27,772 nt of DNA from Actinomycetota bacterium (GCA_016717115.1 JADKGE010000015.1:1-27772); one strand, 5' to 3'; counted from the stretch's first letter, positions 1 through 9,250 are shown. The notes: generated by a model from the sequence alone, not told the origin. Made by a program: numbers and translations.

Positions 1-759
1 GGCATCGACGACGCGTGGGGCCGACAGCTCCAGGCTCGCGCCAGCATCGATGCGGACACGTGGTCGCTGCTCGATCACAGCGCGACGTGGCACGGGGTCA
101 GATCGGCGGCGGGCCTCGAGGTGGCAGGTCCGGACGGGGACTCGGTGCGGCTCGACGTCCCCATGCCGGGGAGCTTCAACGTCGCCAACGCGATCTGCGC
201 CTACGCCGTGCTCCGGCGAGCCGGCGTCCAGGCGTCGGACGCGGTCCGCGGGATCGCCGCGGTGCGCGTTCCGGGGCGCATGCAGGTGGTGCGGGCGGGC
301 GGCGTCACCGGGATCGTGGACTACGCGCATTCACCGGACGCCATCGAGCGGGTGCTGCGGGCCGCGCGCGACGAGCACGATGGCCGCCTGATCGCCGTGC
401 TGGGTGCAGGCGGCGATCGGGATCGCGGCAAGCGATCGCAGATGGGCCAGATGGCGGCGCGCCTCGCCGATGTCGTCGTGATCACCGACGACAATCCCCG
501 GTCGGAGGATCCGGCGGCGATCCGTGCCGCCCTGCGCGACGGAGCCCTCCTGGTGGCGCCCTCGGAGCGCGCACGGATCCACGAGGAGGCCGACCGCCGG
601 GCAGCCGTTACGGTTGCGGTGGCGATGGCCAAGGCGGGAGACGTGATTCTGGTGCTGGGCAAGGGACATGAGCAGGGTCAGGACGTGGGGGGAGTCGTCA
701 CCCCCTTCGACGACGTCTCCGTGCTGACCGAGGCACTCGCCGGAGGCCTCGCACAGTGA
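1..759 (+). CDS. murE: MurE, UDP-MurNAc-tripeptide synthetase (5' truncated)
   Basis: This is the C-terminal 252 residues of a Mur ligase that adds the third stem-peptide residue to UDP-MurNAc-L-Ala-D-Glu in the cytoplasm. The reading frame is open from base 1, so the start and the N-terminal and ATP-loop regions lie upstream of the window. Visible marks are the Mur-ligase segment FNVANAICAYAVLRRAG, the C-terminal domain start VDYAHSPDAIERVL, and the DNPR motif (codons 490-501) in the context ITDDNPRSEDP. DNPR is the known signature for binding meso-diaminopimelate, so the wall is inferred to be DAP-type rather than Lys-type. The KGHEQGQ segment near the end is also typical. The stop overlaps the murF GTG start by 4 bp. 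Identity is secure because the next five genes are the expected murF-mraY-murD-ftsW-murG. Confidence 0.96.
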   Translation, partial: GIDDAWGRQLQARASIDADTWSLLDHSATWHGVRSAAGLEVAGPDGDSVRLDVPMPGSFNVANAICAYAVLRRAGVQASDAVRGIAAVRVPGRMQVVRAGGVTGIVDYAHSPDAIERVLRAARDEHDGRLIAVLGAGGDRDRGKRSQMGQMAARLADVVVITDDNPRSEDPAAIRAALRDGALLVAPSERARIHEEADRRAAVTVAVAMAKAGDVILVLGKGHEQGQDVGGVVTPFDDVSVLTEALAGGLAQ

Positions 760-2165
760 TCCCCTTCTCTGTCCGCGAGATCGCCGACGTCGTCGGGGGC
801 CGCATGTCCTCCGTCGATCCGGAGACGATGGTCCGTGATGTCACCGTCGACTCCCGCGCGGCCGGCAGCGGGGCCATGTACGTGGCGATCGCCGGGGAGC
901 GGGTCGACGGGCACGACTTCGCGGAGGCGGCAGAGTCGGCCGGCTGCGTCGTCTGCCTGACGGATCGAGTGCTCGTGCGGACCGACGGATCGTCTCTGCC
1001 GTGCGTCATCGTCGACGACCCGGTGCTGGCGCTTGGTCGCCTGGCCCGCTTGGTCCGGATCGACCGGCTCACCTGCAAGGTCGTGGCCATCACCGGGTCC
1101 AGCGGGAAGACGAGCACGAAAGACCTGCTCGCTTTCACCCTGGCCGGGATCGGCACCACGGTGCGGGCCGAAGGCTCCTTCAACACCGAGGTCGGGGTGC
1201 CGCTCACGATTCTGGCTGCCGACGAGCGCACGGAGTTCCTCGTCGTGGAGATGGGCATGCGGGGCGAGGGGCATATCTCGTACCTCGTGGACATCGCCCG
1301 CCCCGACGTGGGCGTCGTCGTCAACGTGGGCTCCGCGCACATCGGAATGCTGGGCACGCGGGAGGCGATCGCCCGAGCGAAGGGTGAGCTCGTCGCCGGG
1401 CTACCCGCGACCGCGACGGCCGTGCTGAACACCGACGACACCCTGGTGCGCTCGATGGTCGGATCGACGGCCGCGGCCGTCGTGACCTTCGGGGAGTCCG
1501 CCGATGCCGACGTGCGCGCCACGGATGTGCGACTCGATGCAGAGGCGCGCCCGTCGTTCACCCTGACGGACGGTCGGCCGGGCCACGACGAAGCGGTTCC
1601 CGTTTCGCTGCAGTTCAGCGGCGAGCACTACGTCTCGAATGCCCTGGCCGCCGCCGCAGCCGCGCTGAGCCTGGGTGGATCGCTGGAGCAGGTGGCCGAC
1701 GGACTGAGAGCGGCCACTCCGCAGAGCAGATGGCGCATGGAGGTCCGAGAGAGCCCGGACGGCGTCACGATCGTCAATGACGCCTACAACGCGAACCCGG
1801 AGTCGATGAGGGCGGCCTTGAAGACGCTGGTCGCCATGGCCGCCGGGCGACGGACCTGGGCGGTGCTCGGCGAGATGCGCGAGCTTGGTGATGAGTCGAT
1901 GGTGGAGCACGATGCCATCGGCAGACTCGCCGTTCGCCTCGACATCTCCCGGCTCCTGTGCGTCGGTGCGGGAACGCGCGTCATGCACCTGGCCGCCAGC
2001 AACGAGGGCTCATGGGGAGAGGAGTCGGCCTTCGCGCCCGACGTCGAGAGCGCCCTGCTGATCCTGCGCGAAGAGCTGCGACCCGGTGACGTGGTGCTGG
2101 TCAAGGCATCGCGAAGCGTTGGCCTCGAGCGCATCGCCGCCGAGTTGCTGGGCGACCTGTCATGA
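756..2165 (+). CDS. murF: MurF, UDP-MurNAc-tripeptide--D-Ala-D-Ala ligase
   Basis: 469 residues, the usual family length. It adds D-Ala-D-Ala to UDP-MurNAc-tripeptide, completing the soluble pentapeptide precursor. The N-terminal substrate domain includes DVTVDSRAAGSGAMYVAI. The ATP loop ITGSSGKTSTKD lies near residue 115, followed by EGSFNTEVGVPLT, the VVEMGMRGEGHI segment and the C-terminal-domain motif NDAYNANPESM. The GTG start at 756 overlaps the murE stop, and the stop overlaps the mraY ATG (ATGA), so translational coupling is likely on both sides. No frame disturbance is seen. Confidence 0.97.
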   Translation: MIPFSVREIADVVGGRMSSVDPETMVRDVTVDSRAAGSGAMYVAIAGERVDGHDFAEAAESAGCVVCLTDRVLVRTDGSSLPCVIVDDPVLALGRLARLVRIDRLTCKVVAITGSSGKTSTKDLLAFTLAGIGTTVRAEGSFNTEVGVPLTILAADERTEFLVVEMGMRGEGHISYLVDIARPDVGVVVNVGSAHIGMLGTREAIARAKGELVAGLPATATAVLNTDDTLVRSMVGSTAAAVVTFGESADADVRATDVRLDAEARPSFTLTDGRPGHDEAVPVSLQFSGEHYVSNALAAAAAALSLGGSLEQVADGLRAATPQSRWRMEVRESPDGVTIVNDAYNANPESMRAALKTLVAMAAGRRTWAVLGEMRELGDESMVEHDAIGRLAVRLDISRLLCVGAGTRVMHLAASNEGSWGEESAFAPDVESALLILREELRPGDVVLVKASRSVGLERIAAELLGDLS

Positions 2166-3229
2166 GGCTCGTCGTCATCGCGGGCACGATCGCGACGATC
2201 GTCTCCCTCATTAGCACGCCCATCCTCATCAGATTCCTGGCGCGGCACGGATACGCCCAAGCCATCCGGGCCTCGGCCGACGGCCTCCACTACCCGGACC
2301 ACGAGGCCAAGCGCGGCACCCCGTCGATGGGTGGCGTCGCGATCCTCATCGCGGTCCTGAGCGGCTACTTCGGCACCCACCTGCTCGTCTGGCGACCGAT
2401 GACAGCGTCCGGACTGCTCATCTTGTTCCTCATGGTCGGGCTCGGCCTCGTCGGCGTCGCCGACGACTACCTCAAGATCTTCCAGCAGCGCAGCACGGGG
2501 CTGCGGGCGCGCACGAAGCTGGTCGGGCAGGCCGTCGTTGCCCTCGCTTTCGCGTTCATGTCGGTGCAGTTCCCGAACGCCGATGGTCTGACGCCCGCGT
2601 CGATGGCCGTCTCGTTCCTGCGCGACACGTCGCTCGTGCTGCCCATGGCTGTCTTCTTGGTCTGGGTGTGGTTTCTCATCACTGCCACGACGAATGGGGT
2701 GAACCTCACAGACGGTCTCGACGGCCTCGCCACCGGTGCCGCGACCATGTCGTTCCTGGCCTACGTCCTGATCACCGTCTGGCAGTACGGTCAGAGCTGC
2801 TCACTCGTGGCGTCGGAATCCTGCTATCCCACGGCGAATCCCATCGACCTGTCGATCATCGCCGCCGCGTGCGCCGGCGCAACCTTCGGATTCCTGTGGT
2901 TCAACACCGCACCGGCCCGAATCTTCATGGGCGACACGGGCTCCCTGGCACTCGGTGGCGGCATCGCCGGCCTGGCCGTATTCACCGAGACAGAGCTGCT
3001 GCTGCCGTTGACGGCAGGGCTCTTCCTCATCACGGCCCTGTCCGTGATCCTGCAGGTCGGCTCGTTCAAGCTGACGGGCCGACGGGTGTTCCGGATGGCA
3101 CCGCTGCACCACCACTTCGAGATGCTGGGTTGGCCGGAGATCCAGATCGTCGTGCGCTTCTGGATCATCCAGGGCCTGTGCATCGGAGCGGGGCTCGCGC
3201 TCTTCTACGCCGAATGGGTGCGCTCGTGA
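2162..3229 (+). CDS. mraY: MraY, phospho-MurNAc-pentapeptide transferase
   Basis: 355 residues, a polytopic inner-membrane enzyme that transfers phospho-MurNAc-pentapeptide to undecaprenyl phosphate to form lipid I. Diagnostic segments are KRGTPSMGG near the N-terminus, the GVADDYLK double-aspartate motif, TTNGVNLTDGLDGLATG with the catalytic Asp, FMGDTGSLALGG, and the cytoplasmic histidine loop MAPLHHHFEMLGW. About ten hydrophobic segments alternate with short loops, as in the family. The ATG overlaps the murF stop and the stop overlaps the murD GTG. Confidence 0.98.
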   Translation: MRLVVIAGTIATIVSLISTPILIRFLARHGYAQAIRASADGLHYPDHEAKRGTPSMGGVAILIAVLSGYFGTHLLVWRPMTASGLLILFLMVGLGLVGVADDYLKIFQQRSTGLRARTKLVGQAVVALAFAFMSVQFPNADGLTPASMAVSFLRDTSLVLPMAVFLVWVWFLITATTNGVNLTDGLDGLATGAATMSFLAYVLITVWQYGQSCSLVASESCYPTANPIDLSIIAAACAGATFGFLWFNTAPARIFMGDTGSLALGGGIAGLAVFTETELLLPLTAGLFLITALSVILQVGSFKLTGRRVFRMAPLHHHFEMLGWPEIQIVVRFWIIQGLCIGAGLALFYAEWVRS

Positions 3230-4692
3230 CCCGGGACTCCGCGCGCCTCGACCGCGGATCGAACTGGGCAGACTGGCACGTCGCCGTGGCCGGAATAGGC
3301 ATTGCCGGCTTCGCGGCGGCGGACGCACTGATGCAGCTCGGCGCCGCCGTGACGGTGATCGACTCGGCGGACGGGGAGGGGCAGCGCGAGCGCGCGGAGG
3401 TCTTGGGCAGCCTCGGGGCACGAGTGCTGCTGGCTCACACCGGCCTGGTTCCCGAGGGTGTCGACGTGCTCGTGGTGTCGCCGGGGCTTCGGCCGGCCTC
3501 ACCGCTCATCGTCGACGCGCTCGATCGCGGCATCCCCGTGTGGGGTGAGCTCGAGCTCGCCTGGCGGCTGCGCCATCCCGACACAGCGGCCGCCTGGCTA
3601 TGCATCACCGGCACCAACGGGAAAACCACCGCCACGCTCATGCTCGAGTCCATGCTCCGAGCGGCGGGATACCGCACCACCTCAGCGGGCAATATCGGGA
3701 TGTCGCTCGTCGATGTGGTGATGCACGACGATCTCGACGTCATCGCGATCGAGGTGGGTGCGCCGCAGTTGCCGTTCGTCCACTCGATGAGTCCCGTCGC
3801 ATCGGTCTGCCTGAACATCGCGGACGACCACATCGACTTCTTCGGGTCCATGGATGCGTACGTCGCAGCGAAGGCACGCGTCTACGAGCGCACGCGTGAG
3901 GCGGCCGTCTACAACGTCGAGGATGCCGTCACACGACGCATGGTGGAGGATGCCGACGTCGTCGAGGGCTGCCGTGCGATCGGGTTCACCCTCGGCACTC
4001 CAGGCCTGTCCATGGTCGGCGTCGTTGACGACGTCCTCGTCGACCGCGCCTTCGTCGCCGACCGGGCGGATAACGCACAGGAACTCGGCCTCGTCTCCGA
4101 CGTTCATCCGTTCGCTCCCCACAACGTCGCAAACGCGTTGGCCGCGGCGGCGCTCGCGAGGGCCTTCGGGGTGCCGGCCACCGCCGTGCGCGACGGATTG
4201 CGCTCGTTCGTGCCGGCGGAGCACCGCATAGCCGCTGTCGGCACTGTCGCCGGGGTCGCCTACGTCGACGACTCGAAGGCGACTAATGCCCACGCAGCCC
4301 AGACGTCCCTGCTCGCCTACGAGCCGATCGTCTGGATCGCCGGTGGCATGGCCAAGGGCCAGGAGTTCCACGAACTGGTCGCCCGATCACGGGAGCGCCT
4401 TCGTGGCGTCGTGCTGCTCGGAGTCGACCGCGAGTCGATCGCCCAGGCGCTCGCCCGACACGCGCCCGATGTGCCGGTCATCGTGGTCGAGAACCCCGAG
4501 ACTGGTGCCATGGTCGAGGTTGTCCGGCAAGCCGCTGCTCTGGCGCTGCCGGGCGACACCGTGCTGCTGGCGCCGGGCTGCGCGTCATGGGACATGTTCC
4601 GTGACTACTCCGATCGCGGGCGCCAGTTCGCCGCCGCGGTGGCCCAGCTGCCGGGATTCGTGGCAGCCCCCGGCCCGGGTGCCGGCTCGTGA
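3226..4692 (+). CDS. murD: MurD, UDP-MurNAc-L-alanine--D-glutamate ligase
   Basis: 488 residues from GTG 3226, chosen because it makes the same 4 bp overlap with the upstream stop (GTGA) as its neighbours. An in-frame ATG at 3214 would add four residues. The frame is open far upstream inside mraY, but that part is not coding. The enzyme adds D-Glu to UDP-MurNAc-L-Ala. A dinucleotide-like N-terminal fold begins VAVAGIGIAGFAAADAL. The ATP loop CITGTNGKTTATLML follows, then SAGNIGMSLVD, LNIADDHIDFFGSM and the C-terminal segment YVDDSKATNAHAA. The final segment, APGCASWDMFRDYSDRG, is strongly conserved in MurD. The stop overlaps the ftsW GTG. Confidence 0.97.
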   Translation: MTRDSARLDRGSNWADWHVAVAGIGIAGFAAADALMQLGAAVTVIDSADGEGQRERAEVLGSLGARVLLAHTGLVPEGVDVLVVSPGLRPASPLIVDALDRGIPVWGELELAWRLRHPDTAAAWLCITGTNGKTTATLMLESMLRAAGYRTTSAGNIGMSLVDVVMHDDLDVIAIEVGAPQLPFVHSMSPVASVCLNIADDHIDFFGSMDAYVAAKARVYERTREAAVYNVEDAVTRRMVEDADVVEGCRAIGFTLGTPGLSMVGVVDDVLVDRAFVADRADNAQELGLVSDVHPFAPHNVANALAAAALARAFGVPATAVRDGLRSFVPAEHRIAAVGTVAGVAYVDDSKATNAHAAQTSLLAYEPIVWIAGGMAKGQEFHELVARSRERLRGVVLLGVDRESIAQALARHAPDVPVIVVENPETGAMVEVVRQAAALALPGDTVLLAPGCASWDMFRDYSDRGRQFAAAVAQLPGFVAAPGPGAGS

Positions 4693-5906
4693 GCGACACC
4701 ACGGCCGAGACCCGCTCGGTCGGCGCCGAGAGCGCCCAGCCGAGCCGGATCGCCCTGATGCTGAACCATCCCCTCAGCACCTACTACCTGCTGCTGGGCA
4801 CGACCCTCCTCCTGCTCATCCTCGGACTGATCATGGTGCTGTCCGCGTCGAGCATCGAGAGTTACAAGGTCTTCGGATCGGCCTACACCCTCGCCCAGCG
4901 ACAAGGGCTCTTCGCGGTGCTCGGCGTTGTCGCCATGGTCCTGGCATCGCGCACGTCCGTTCAGTTCTGGCGCGGGTCGGCATGGCTGCTGTTCCTCGGC
5001 GCTTTCGGACTCCTCATCGCCGTCCTCGTCATCGGGGTGGAGGTGGCCGGACAACGCAACTGGATCGAGATCATCGGCCCATTCCGGCTGCAGCCGTCGG
5101 AGTTCGCCAAGCTGGCCCTCGTCGTGTGGGGGGCGAACCTGCTCACCCGCAAGGACCGCCCGCTCGACAGCTGGCGTCGCCTGCTCCTGCCGCTGCTTCC
5201 GGTGTCGGTGATCATGATGGCGCTCGTCCTCATGGAGGGCGACTTCGGCAACACGCTCATGCTGGCCGCCATCACGATGGGGATGCTCTTCGCGGCCGGT
5301 GCGCCCCTACGGCTCTTCGCCGTCATGGCTGGATTCCTCGGTCTCGCCGTGGTCGTCCTCACCCTCGCTGCCCCCTACCGCATGCAGCGCTTCACGTCAT
5401 GGCTGAATCCGGGCGACGATCCCCTCGGGTTCGGCTGGCAGGTCACCCAGGGCCAGTACGCCTTGGGAACCGGGGGATTCTGGGGGGTGGGCCTGGGCGC
5501 GAGCCGCGAGAAGTGGGGTTCACTGCCCGAGGCGCACACCGACTTCATCTTCCCCGTCATTGGTGAAGAGCTCGGGCTGTTCGGCTCGCTGGCCGTCCTC
5601 GCACTCTTCGGAGCGCTCGCCTTCGCGATCTTCCGCTTGTGCCTGCACACGCAGGACCCGTTCGTCCGACTGGCCTCCGCCGGGGTCGGCTCCTGGATCG
5701 TCGTGCAGGCAGTGACGAACATCGGTGCGGTGCTCGGCATCCTGCCCATCACGGGCGTCCCGCTGCCGCTGGTGTCCTATGGAGGCTCGTCGCTCGTGCC
5801 GACCCTGCTGGCGCTCGGGATGCTCATGGCCTTCGCCAAGCAGGAGCCGGGAGCGCGCAGGGCCATCCGGCGCAAGAGCACTGCGCAGGCCCTCCGGCGG
5901 CGTTGA
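4689..5906 (+). CDS. ftsW: FtsW, SEDS-family septal peptidoglycan polymerase
   Basis: 405 residues starting at GTG 4689 in a 4 bp overlap with murD. A cytoplasmic tail of about 30 residues precedes some ten membrane segments. FtsW polymerises lipid II into septal glycan strands with its partner class B penicillin-binding protein, which is not in this window. Family marks are GPFRLQPSEFAKLAL, LMEGDFGNTLML, the extracellular-loop segment LPEAHTDFIFPVIGEELG, and the C-terminal GVPLPLVSYGGSSLVPTL. Placement between murD and murG identifies it as FtsW rather than RodA. The C-terminus is a basic tail rich in Arg. Confidence 0.96.
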   Translation: MSDTTAETRSVGAESAQPSRIALMLNHPLSTYYLLLGTTLLLLILGLIMVLSASSIESYKVFGSAYTLAQRQGLFAVLGVVAMVLASRTSVQFWRGSAWLLFLGAFGLLIAVLVIGVEVAGQRNWIEIIGPFRLQPSEFAKLALVVWGANLLTRKDRPLDSWRRLLLPLLPVSVIMMALVLMEGDFGNTLMLAAITMGMLFAAGAPLRLFAVMAGFLGLAVVVLTLAAPYRMQRFTSWLNPGDDPLGFGWQVTQGQYALGTGGFWGVGLGASREKWGSLPEAHTDFIFPVIGEELGLFGSLAVLALFGALAFAIFRLCLHTQDPFVRLASAGVGSWIVVQAVTNIGAVLGILPITGVPLPLVSYGGSSLVPTLLALGMLMAFAKQEPGARRAIRRKSTAQALRRR

Positions 5907-5911
5907 CCGTC

Positions 5912-6985
5912 ATGCACGTGGTCCTCGCGGCCGGCGGCACCGGTGGCCACATCGAACCGGCCCTGAACGTCGCCGACGCGCTCAGGCGACTGGACCCTGA
6001 GGTGCAGATCTCCGTCCTGGGCAGCGACAGGGGTCTCGAGGTCACCCTCGTGCCCCAGCGCGGCTACGAACTCGACACGGTCGGGAGCGTGCCATTCCCG
6101 CGCCGACCGAACGCCGACCTCCTGCGCCTGGGCCCTCGTCTGTCTGCCTCCGTCCGCGAGGCCGCGCAGATCCTGGCGCGTCGCGAGGCGGACGTGGTGG
6201 TGGGATTCGGGGGCTATGCGGCAGTGCCCGCCTACCTGGCCGCCCGACGATCACGCACGCCGATCGTCATCCACGAGTCCAACGCGCGGGCGGGGCTCGC
6301 CAATCGCCTTGGAGCCCGGTTCACCGACGACGTGTTCGTCTCCTGTCCGGGCGCATTGTCCGGCGCGCACGTCATGGGAGTCCCCCTGCGGCACTCGATC
6401 TCGACCCTGGATCGCGTCGGGTCACGGCCGGCCGCCCGGCTCCACTTCGGCCTCGATCCCGAGGCGCCGACGCTCCTGGTCTTCGGCGGGTCTCAGGGGG
6501 CCCTGCGGCTGAACTCCGTGCTCCAGGACGCGCTACCGGGACTGGGTCGTGACGGCGTCCAGGTGCTCCACTCGTACGGTGCCAGGAATCCCGCGCCGCC
6601 GTCCCGGGACGGGTACGTCGCCGTCCCGTTCATCGACCGAATGGACCTCGCCTACTCTGCGGCGGACCTCGCGATGACGAGGGCGGGTGCGATGACGTGC
6701 GCCGAGCTGGCGGCCGTGGGCCTGCCGGCGGTCTACGTGCCCCTGCCCATCGGGAATGGCGAGCAGAGGATGAACGCCCTCCCGGTCGTGTCCGCCGGCG
6801 GCGGCTGGGTGATCGACGATGCCGACATCACCGCGGAGTGGCTCACCCAAACAGTGGCCTCCGTGCTGCACGATGAAGCAAGGCTGCACTCGATGGGCGC
6901 GGCCGCGTACGGCCATGGCGTACGAGACGCCGACGAGCAGTTGGCACGCGTTGTCCAGCGGGCCGCTACGGGAGGTAGGACGTGA
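5912..6985 (+). CDS. murG: MurG, UDP-GlcNAc:lipid I N-acetylglucosaminyltransferase
   Basis: 357 residues from ATG 5912. An in-frame TTG at 5903 would overlap the ftsW stop by 4 bp and add three residues, so the exact start is open. MurG is the peripheral membrane GT-B enzyme that converts lipid I to lipid II. The N-terminus VVLAAGGTGGHIEPAL is the glycine-rich lipid I loop. IVIHESNARAGLANR, LLVFGGSQGALRLN and TRAGAMTCAELAAVGLPAV are conserved blocks, the last two contributing to UDP-GlcNAc binding. The stop overlaps the murC GTG, and a GGAGG (6971-6975) inside the last codons serves murC. Confidence 0.97.
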   Translation: MHVVLAAGGTGGHIEPALNVADALRRLDPEVQISVLGSDRGLEVTLVPQRGYELDTVGSVPFPRRPNADLLRLGPRLSASVREAAQILARREADVVVGFGGYAAVPAYLAARRSRTPIVIHESNARAGLANRLGARFTDDVFVSCPGALSGAHVMGVPLRHSISTLDRVGSRPAARLHFGLDPEAPTLLVFGGSQGALRLNSVLQDALPGLGRDGVQVLHSYGARNPAPPSRDGYVAVPFIDRMDLAYSAADLAMTRAGAMTCAELAAVGLPAVYVPLPIGNGEQRMNALPVVSAGGGWVIDDADITAEWLTQTVASVLHDEARLHSMGAAAYGHGVRDADEQLARVVQRAATGGRT

Positions 6986-8400
6986 CCGACACCGGATCCG
7001 GTGCGACGCCGGCGATGGGCCGCGTGCACATCGTCGGCATTGGCGGCGCGGGCATGTCGGGCATCGCCCGCATCCTGGTGGCGCAGGGCGTCGTCGTGTC
7101 CGGCACGGATGCCAAGGACTCGCGCCGACTGCAGGCGCTGCGCGCCATCGGGGTCGATGCCCGCGTGGGCCATGACGGCGACCTCATCCGTGACATCGAC
7201 GCGATCGTCGTGTCGACGGCCATTCCGGAGACCAATGTCGAGCGGGTGGCCGCGCTGGAGCGGGGGATCACCGAGCTCAGTCGCGCGCAGGCCCTTGCCG
7301 CAGTGATGGTCGGCAGCCGAGGGGTGGCCGTAGCCGGCACGCACGGGAAGACGACCACGACGTCGATGCTCACCGTCGCCCTCCAGCACTGCGGAGTGGA
7401 TCCCTCCTTCGCCATCGGCAGCGAGCTGAACGAATCGGGTTCCAACGCGCATCTGGGCACCGGTGAGGTCTTCGTCGTGGAGGCGGACGAGAGCGACGGC
7501 GCCTTCCTCGTGCTGGAGCCGGTGGCCGGCATCGTCACGAACGTCGAGCCCGACCACCTCGACTACTGGGGGACCTTCGCGGCGATCGAGCAGGCCTTCC
7601 TCGACTTCGCGCTCGGTCTCAAGGCCCGCGACGGCTTCCTCGTGGTGTGCATCGATGACCTGGGTGGGGCCCGGCTGGCCGTCCGTGCGCGCGATCTCGG
7701 GGTGGACGTGCGCACCTACGGGGAGAGCCACGAGGCCGACTACCGCTTGGCCGATCCCGTTCTCACTGGCATCGGGTGGACCTTCGACACCGTGCATAAC
7801 GGGGTACGGCTGGGCGAGATCACGTTGCAGGTGCCCGGCAAGCACAACGCGCTGAACGCACTGGCGGCGTTCGCCACGGGGCTGGGCCTGGATCTGCCGG
7901 CAACCGACCTTCGTGAGGGGCTGGAGTCCTTCAGCGGGACCAGGCGGCGCTTCGACTTCAAGGGCCAGGTCGACGACATCCGGGTGTTCGACGACTATGC
8001 CCACCACCCCACCGAGATCGAGGCCGTGCTGCGGGCGGCCCGTGATGTCGTCGGCGAGGGCAGTCTCGTGGTCGCCTTCCAGGCCCATCACTACTACCGC
8101 ACGGCGATGTTCACCGAGGAGTTCGGCGCTGCGCTGGGTCTCGCCGATGACGTCGTGGTGCTCGAGGTGTTCGCGCCGGGCGAGACGCCGATTCCCGGCG
8201 CGAGCGGTCAGACGATGGCGGCCAACGTGCCCCTGGCCCCCGAGCACGTCGTGTTCGAGCCCTCGTGGTCGGCCGTGGCGGGGCACCTGGTCGACAGGGC
8301 CCGTCCCGGCGACATCATCATGACGCTCGGGGCCGGCGACATCGGGATGATCGGGGTGGAAGTCCTCGAGCAGCTTCGCGCCCGCTCGGGCTCCGCATGA
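6982..8400 (+). CDS. murC: MurC, UDP-N-acetylmuramate--L-alanine ligase
   Basis: 472 residues. It adds L-Ala to UDP-MurNAc, the first amino-acid step of the stem peptide. The N-terminal UDP-binding fold reads VHIVGIGGAGMSGIARIL. The ATP loop is VAVAGTHGKTTTTSML, followed by VEADESDGAFL, NVEPDHLDYWGTF, and the C-terminal DDYAHHPTEIEAVLRAAR with the VAFQAHHYYRT segment. GTG 6982 is supported by a GGAGG at 6971-6975 and the 4 bp overlap with murG. The ftsQ ATG overlaps its stop. In many bacteria murB and ddl follow murC; here they do not. Confidence 0.97.
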   Translation: MTDTGSGATPAMGRVHIVGIGGAGMSGIARILVAQGVVVSGTDAKDSRRLQALRAIGVDARVGHDGDLIRDIDAIVVSTAIPETNVERVAALERGITELSRAQALAAVMVGSRGVAVAGTHGKTTTTSMLTVALQHCGVDPSFAIGSELNESGSNAHLGTGEVFVVEADESDGAFLVLEPVAGIVTNVEPDHLDYWGTFAAIEQAFLDFALGLKARDGFLVVCIDDLGGARLAVRARDLGVDVRTYGESHEADYRLADPVLTGIGWTFDTVHNGVRLGEITLQVPGKHNALNALAAFATGLGLDLPATDLREGLESFSGTRRRFDFKGQVDDIRVFDDYAHHPTEIEAVLRAARDVVGEGSLVVAFQAHHYYRTAMFTEEFGAALGLADDVVVLEVFAPGETPIPGASGQTMAANVPLAPEHVVFEPSWSAVAGHLVDRARPGDIIMTLGAGDIGMIGVEVLEQLRARSGSA

Positions 8401-9119
8401 CCGCGCCGACCCTCGAGGTCGCCCCAGGCACGGTCGATTTCGGCGACCCGTCCGCTCGGCGACGGACCCGACTTCGGGTCGTGGGCGCCGGGCTCGGGAT
8501 CCTTGCGGTCGGGCTCCTCGTGTGGATCGCCTTCTTCTCGAGCCTCCTCTCGGCCACGAGCATCCGCATCGTCGGCGTGGATGGTGCTCCCGCGGATGCC
8601 GCGGCCGCCGCCGCCGCGGTGCCGTTGGGGGTGCCGCTGGCGCGGCTTGATGCCGGTGCCGCCGAGCGCGCCGTCCTGCGACTGCCGTGGGTGTCCTCGG
8701 TCGAGGTGCGTCGAGGCTGGCCGAACGAGGTGGTCATCGCGGTGGAACCCCGGGTGGCGATCGCCGCGCGGACGGTCGACGGTGCCCGGCAGGCGGTCGA
8801 CCGCGACGGCGTGGTCTTCGACCTCGTGGGCGCCGTGCCCAAGGGCCTGCCGACGGTGGACGCCGAGGGGATCGGACTTGCGTCGGCGATGGCCGTACTG
8901 GCCACGCTGCCCGCCGATATTGCCGCCCGGGTCGCGTCGCTGTCGGCCACGACCCGCGATGACGTCGACCTCGTCCTGCGGTCGGGCACGACCGTGCGCT
9001 GGGGGAGCGTGGAGCAGACGGACTTCAAGGCCGAGGTGCTCCGGGCGCTCATGCGGCACAAGCGGGACGTGTACGACGTCAGCGCGCCCGAGCTGCCCAC
9101 CACGTTCACCTCTCGCTGA
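8397..9119 (+). CDS. ftsQ: FtsQ, divisome membrane protein
   Basis: 240 residues from ATG 8397, overlapping the murC stop. A basic cytoplasmic tail (to about residue 27, with RRRTRLR) leads into one membrane helix (about 28-50). A POTRA domain follows, starting near SIRIVGVDGAPAD, and then the FtsQ segment with LPWVSSVEVRRGWPNEVVIAVEPR. FtsQ links the early division ring to FtsW and its transpeptidase partner through FtsB/FtsL. Sequence conservation in this family is low, so the call leans on topology, the PWV...V.R.WP..V.I.V.E motif and the position directly before ftsZ. A 195 bp gap follows, the first real gap in the cluster. Confidence 0.93.
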   Translation: MTAPTLEVAPGTVDFGDPSARRRTRLRVVGAGLGILAVGLLVWIAFFSSLLSATSIRIVGVDGAPADAAAAAAAVPLGVPLARLDAGAAERAVLRLPWVSSVEVRRGWPNEVVIAVEPRVAIAARTVDGARQAVDRDGVVFDLVGAVPKGLPTVDAEGIGLASAMAVLATLPADIAARVASLSATTRDDVDLVLRSGTTVRWGSVEQTDFKAEVLRALMRHKRDVYDVSAPELPTTFTSR

Positions 9120-9169
9120 ACTCTCGACCCGCACCTGAGAGTTCTCTTCCGCGAAATCCTCGTCGTCAC

Positions 9170-9199
9170 TTGCGTAACACCCGCATCTGCCTCTACCCT
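9170..9199 (+). promoter_or_regulatory. Candidate promoter for ftsZ
   Basis: TTGCGT (9170-9175) and TACCCT (9194-9199) are separated by 18 bp and fit a housekeeping sigma -35/-10 pair. They lie in the only sizeable gap of the dcw cluster, about 115 bp before the ftsZ start. Known actinobacterial ftsZ genes have their own promoters in this gap. The assignment is by eye only. Confidence 0.4.
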
Positions 9200-9225
9200 C
9201 CCGCCGTTCGCGAGCAACGTCATTT

Positions 9226-9250
9226 CTCAATCTCTGGTTGAGGTTGAGGG
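9226..9250 (+). promoter_or_regulatory. TTGAG-rich element in the ftsZ leader
   Basis: CTCAA (9226-9230) and TTGAG (9238-9242) form a 5 bp inverted repeat with a 7-base gap. The right arm is also the first of two overlapping GGTTGAG copies (9236-9242 and 9242-9248). The element lies 65 bp before the ftsZ start. It could be a regulator site, part of a second promoter or an RNA stem in the ftsZ leader; the sequence does not decide which. Confidence 0.35.

Noticed and set aside
2668..4692. 674-residue MurD with an N-terminal extension
   Set aside because: The extra frame overlaps mraY. The MurD fold begins at VAVAGIGIAGF, and GTG 3226 makes the usual overlap.
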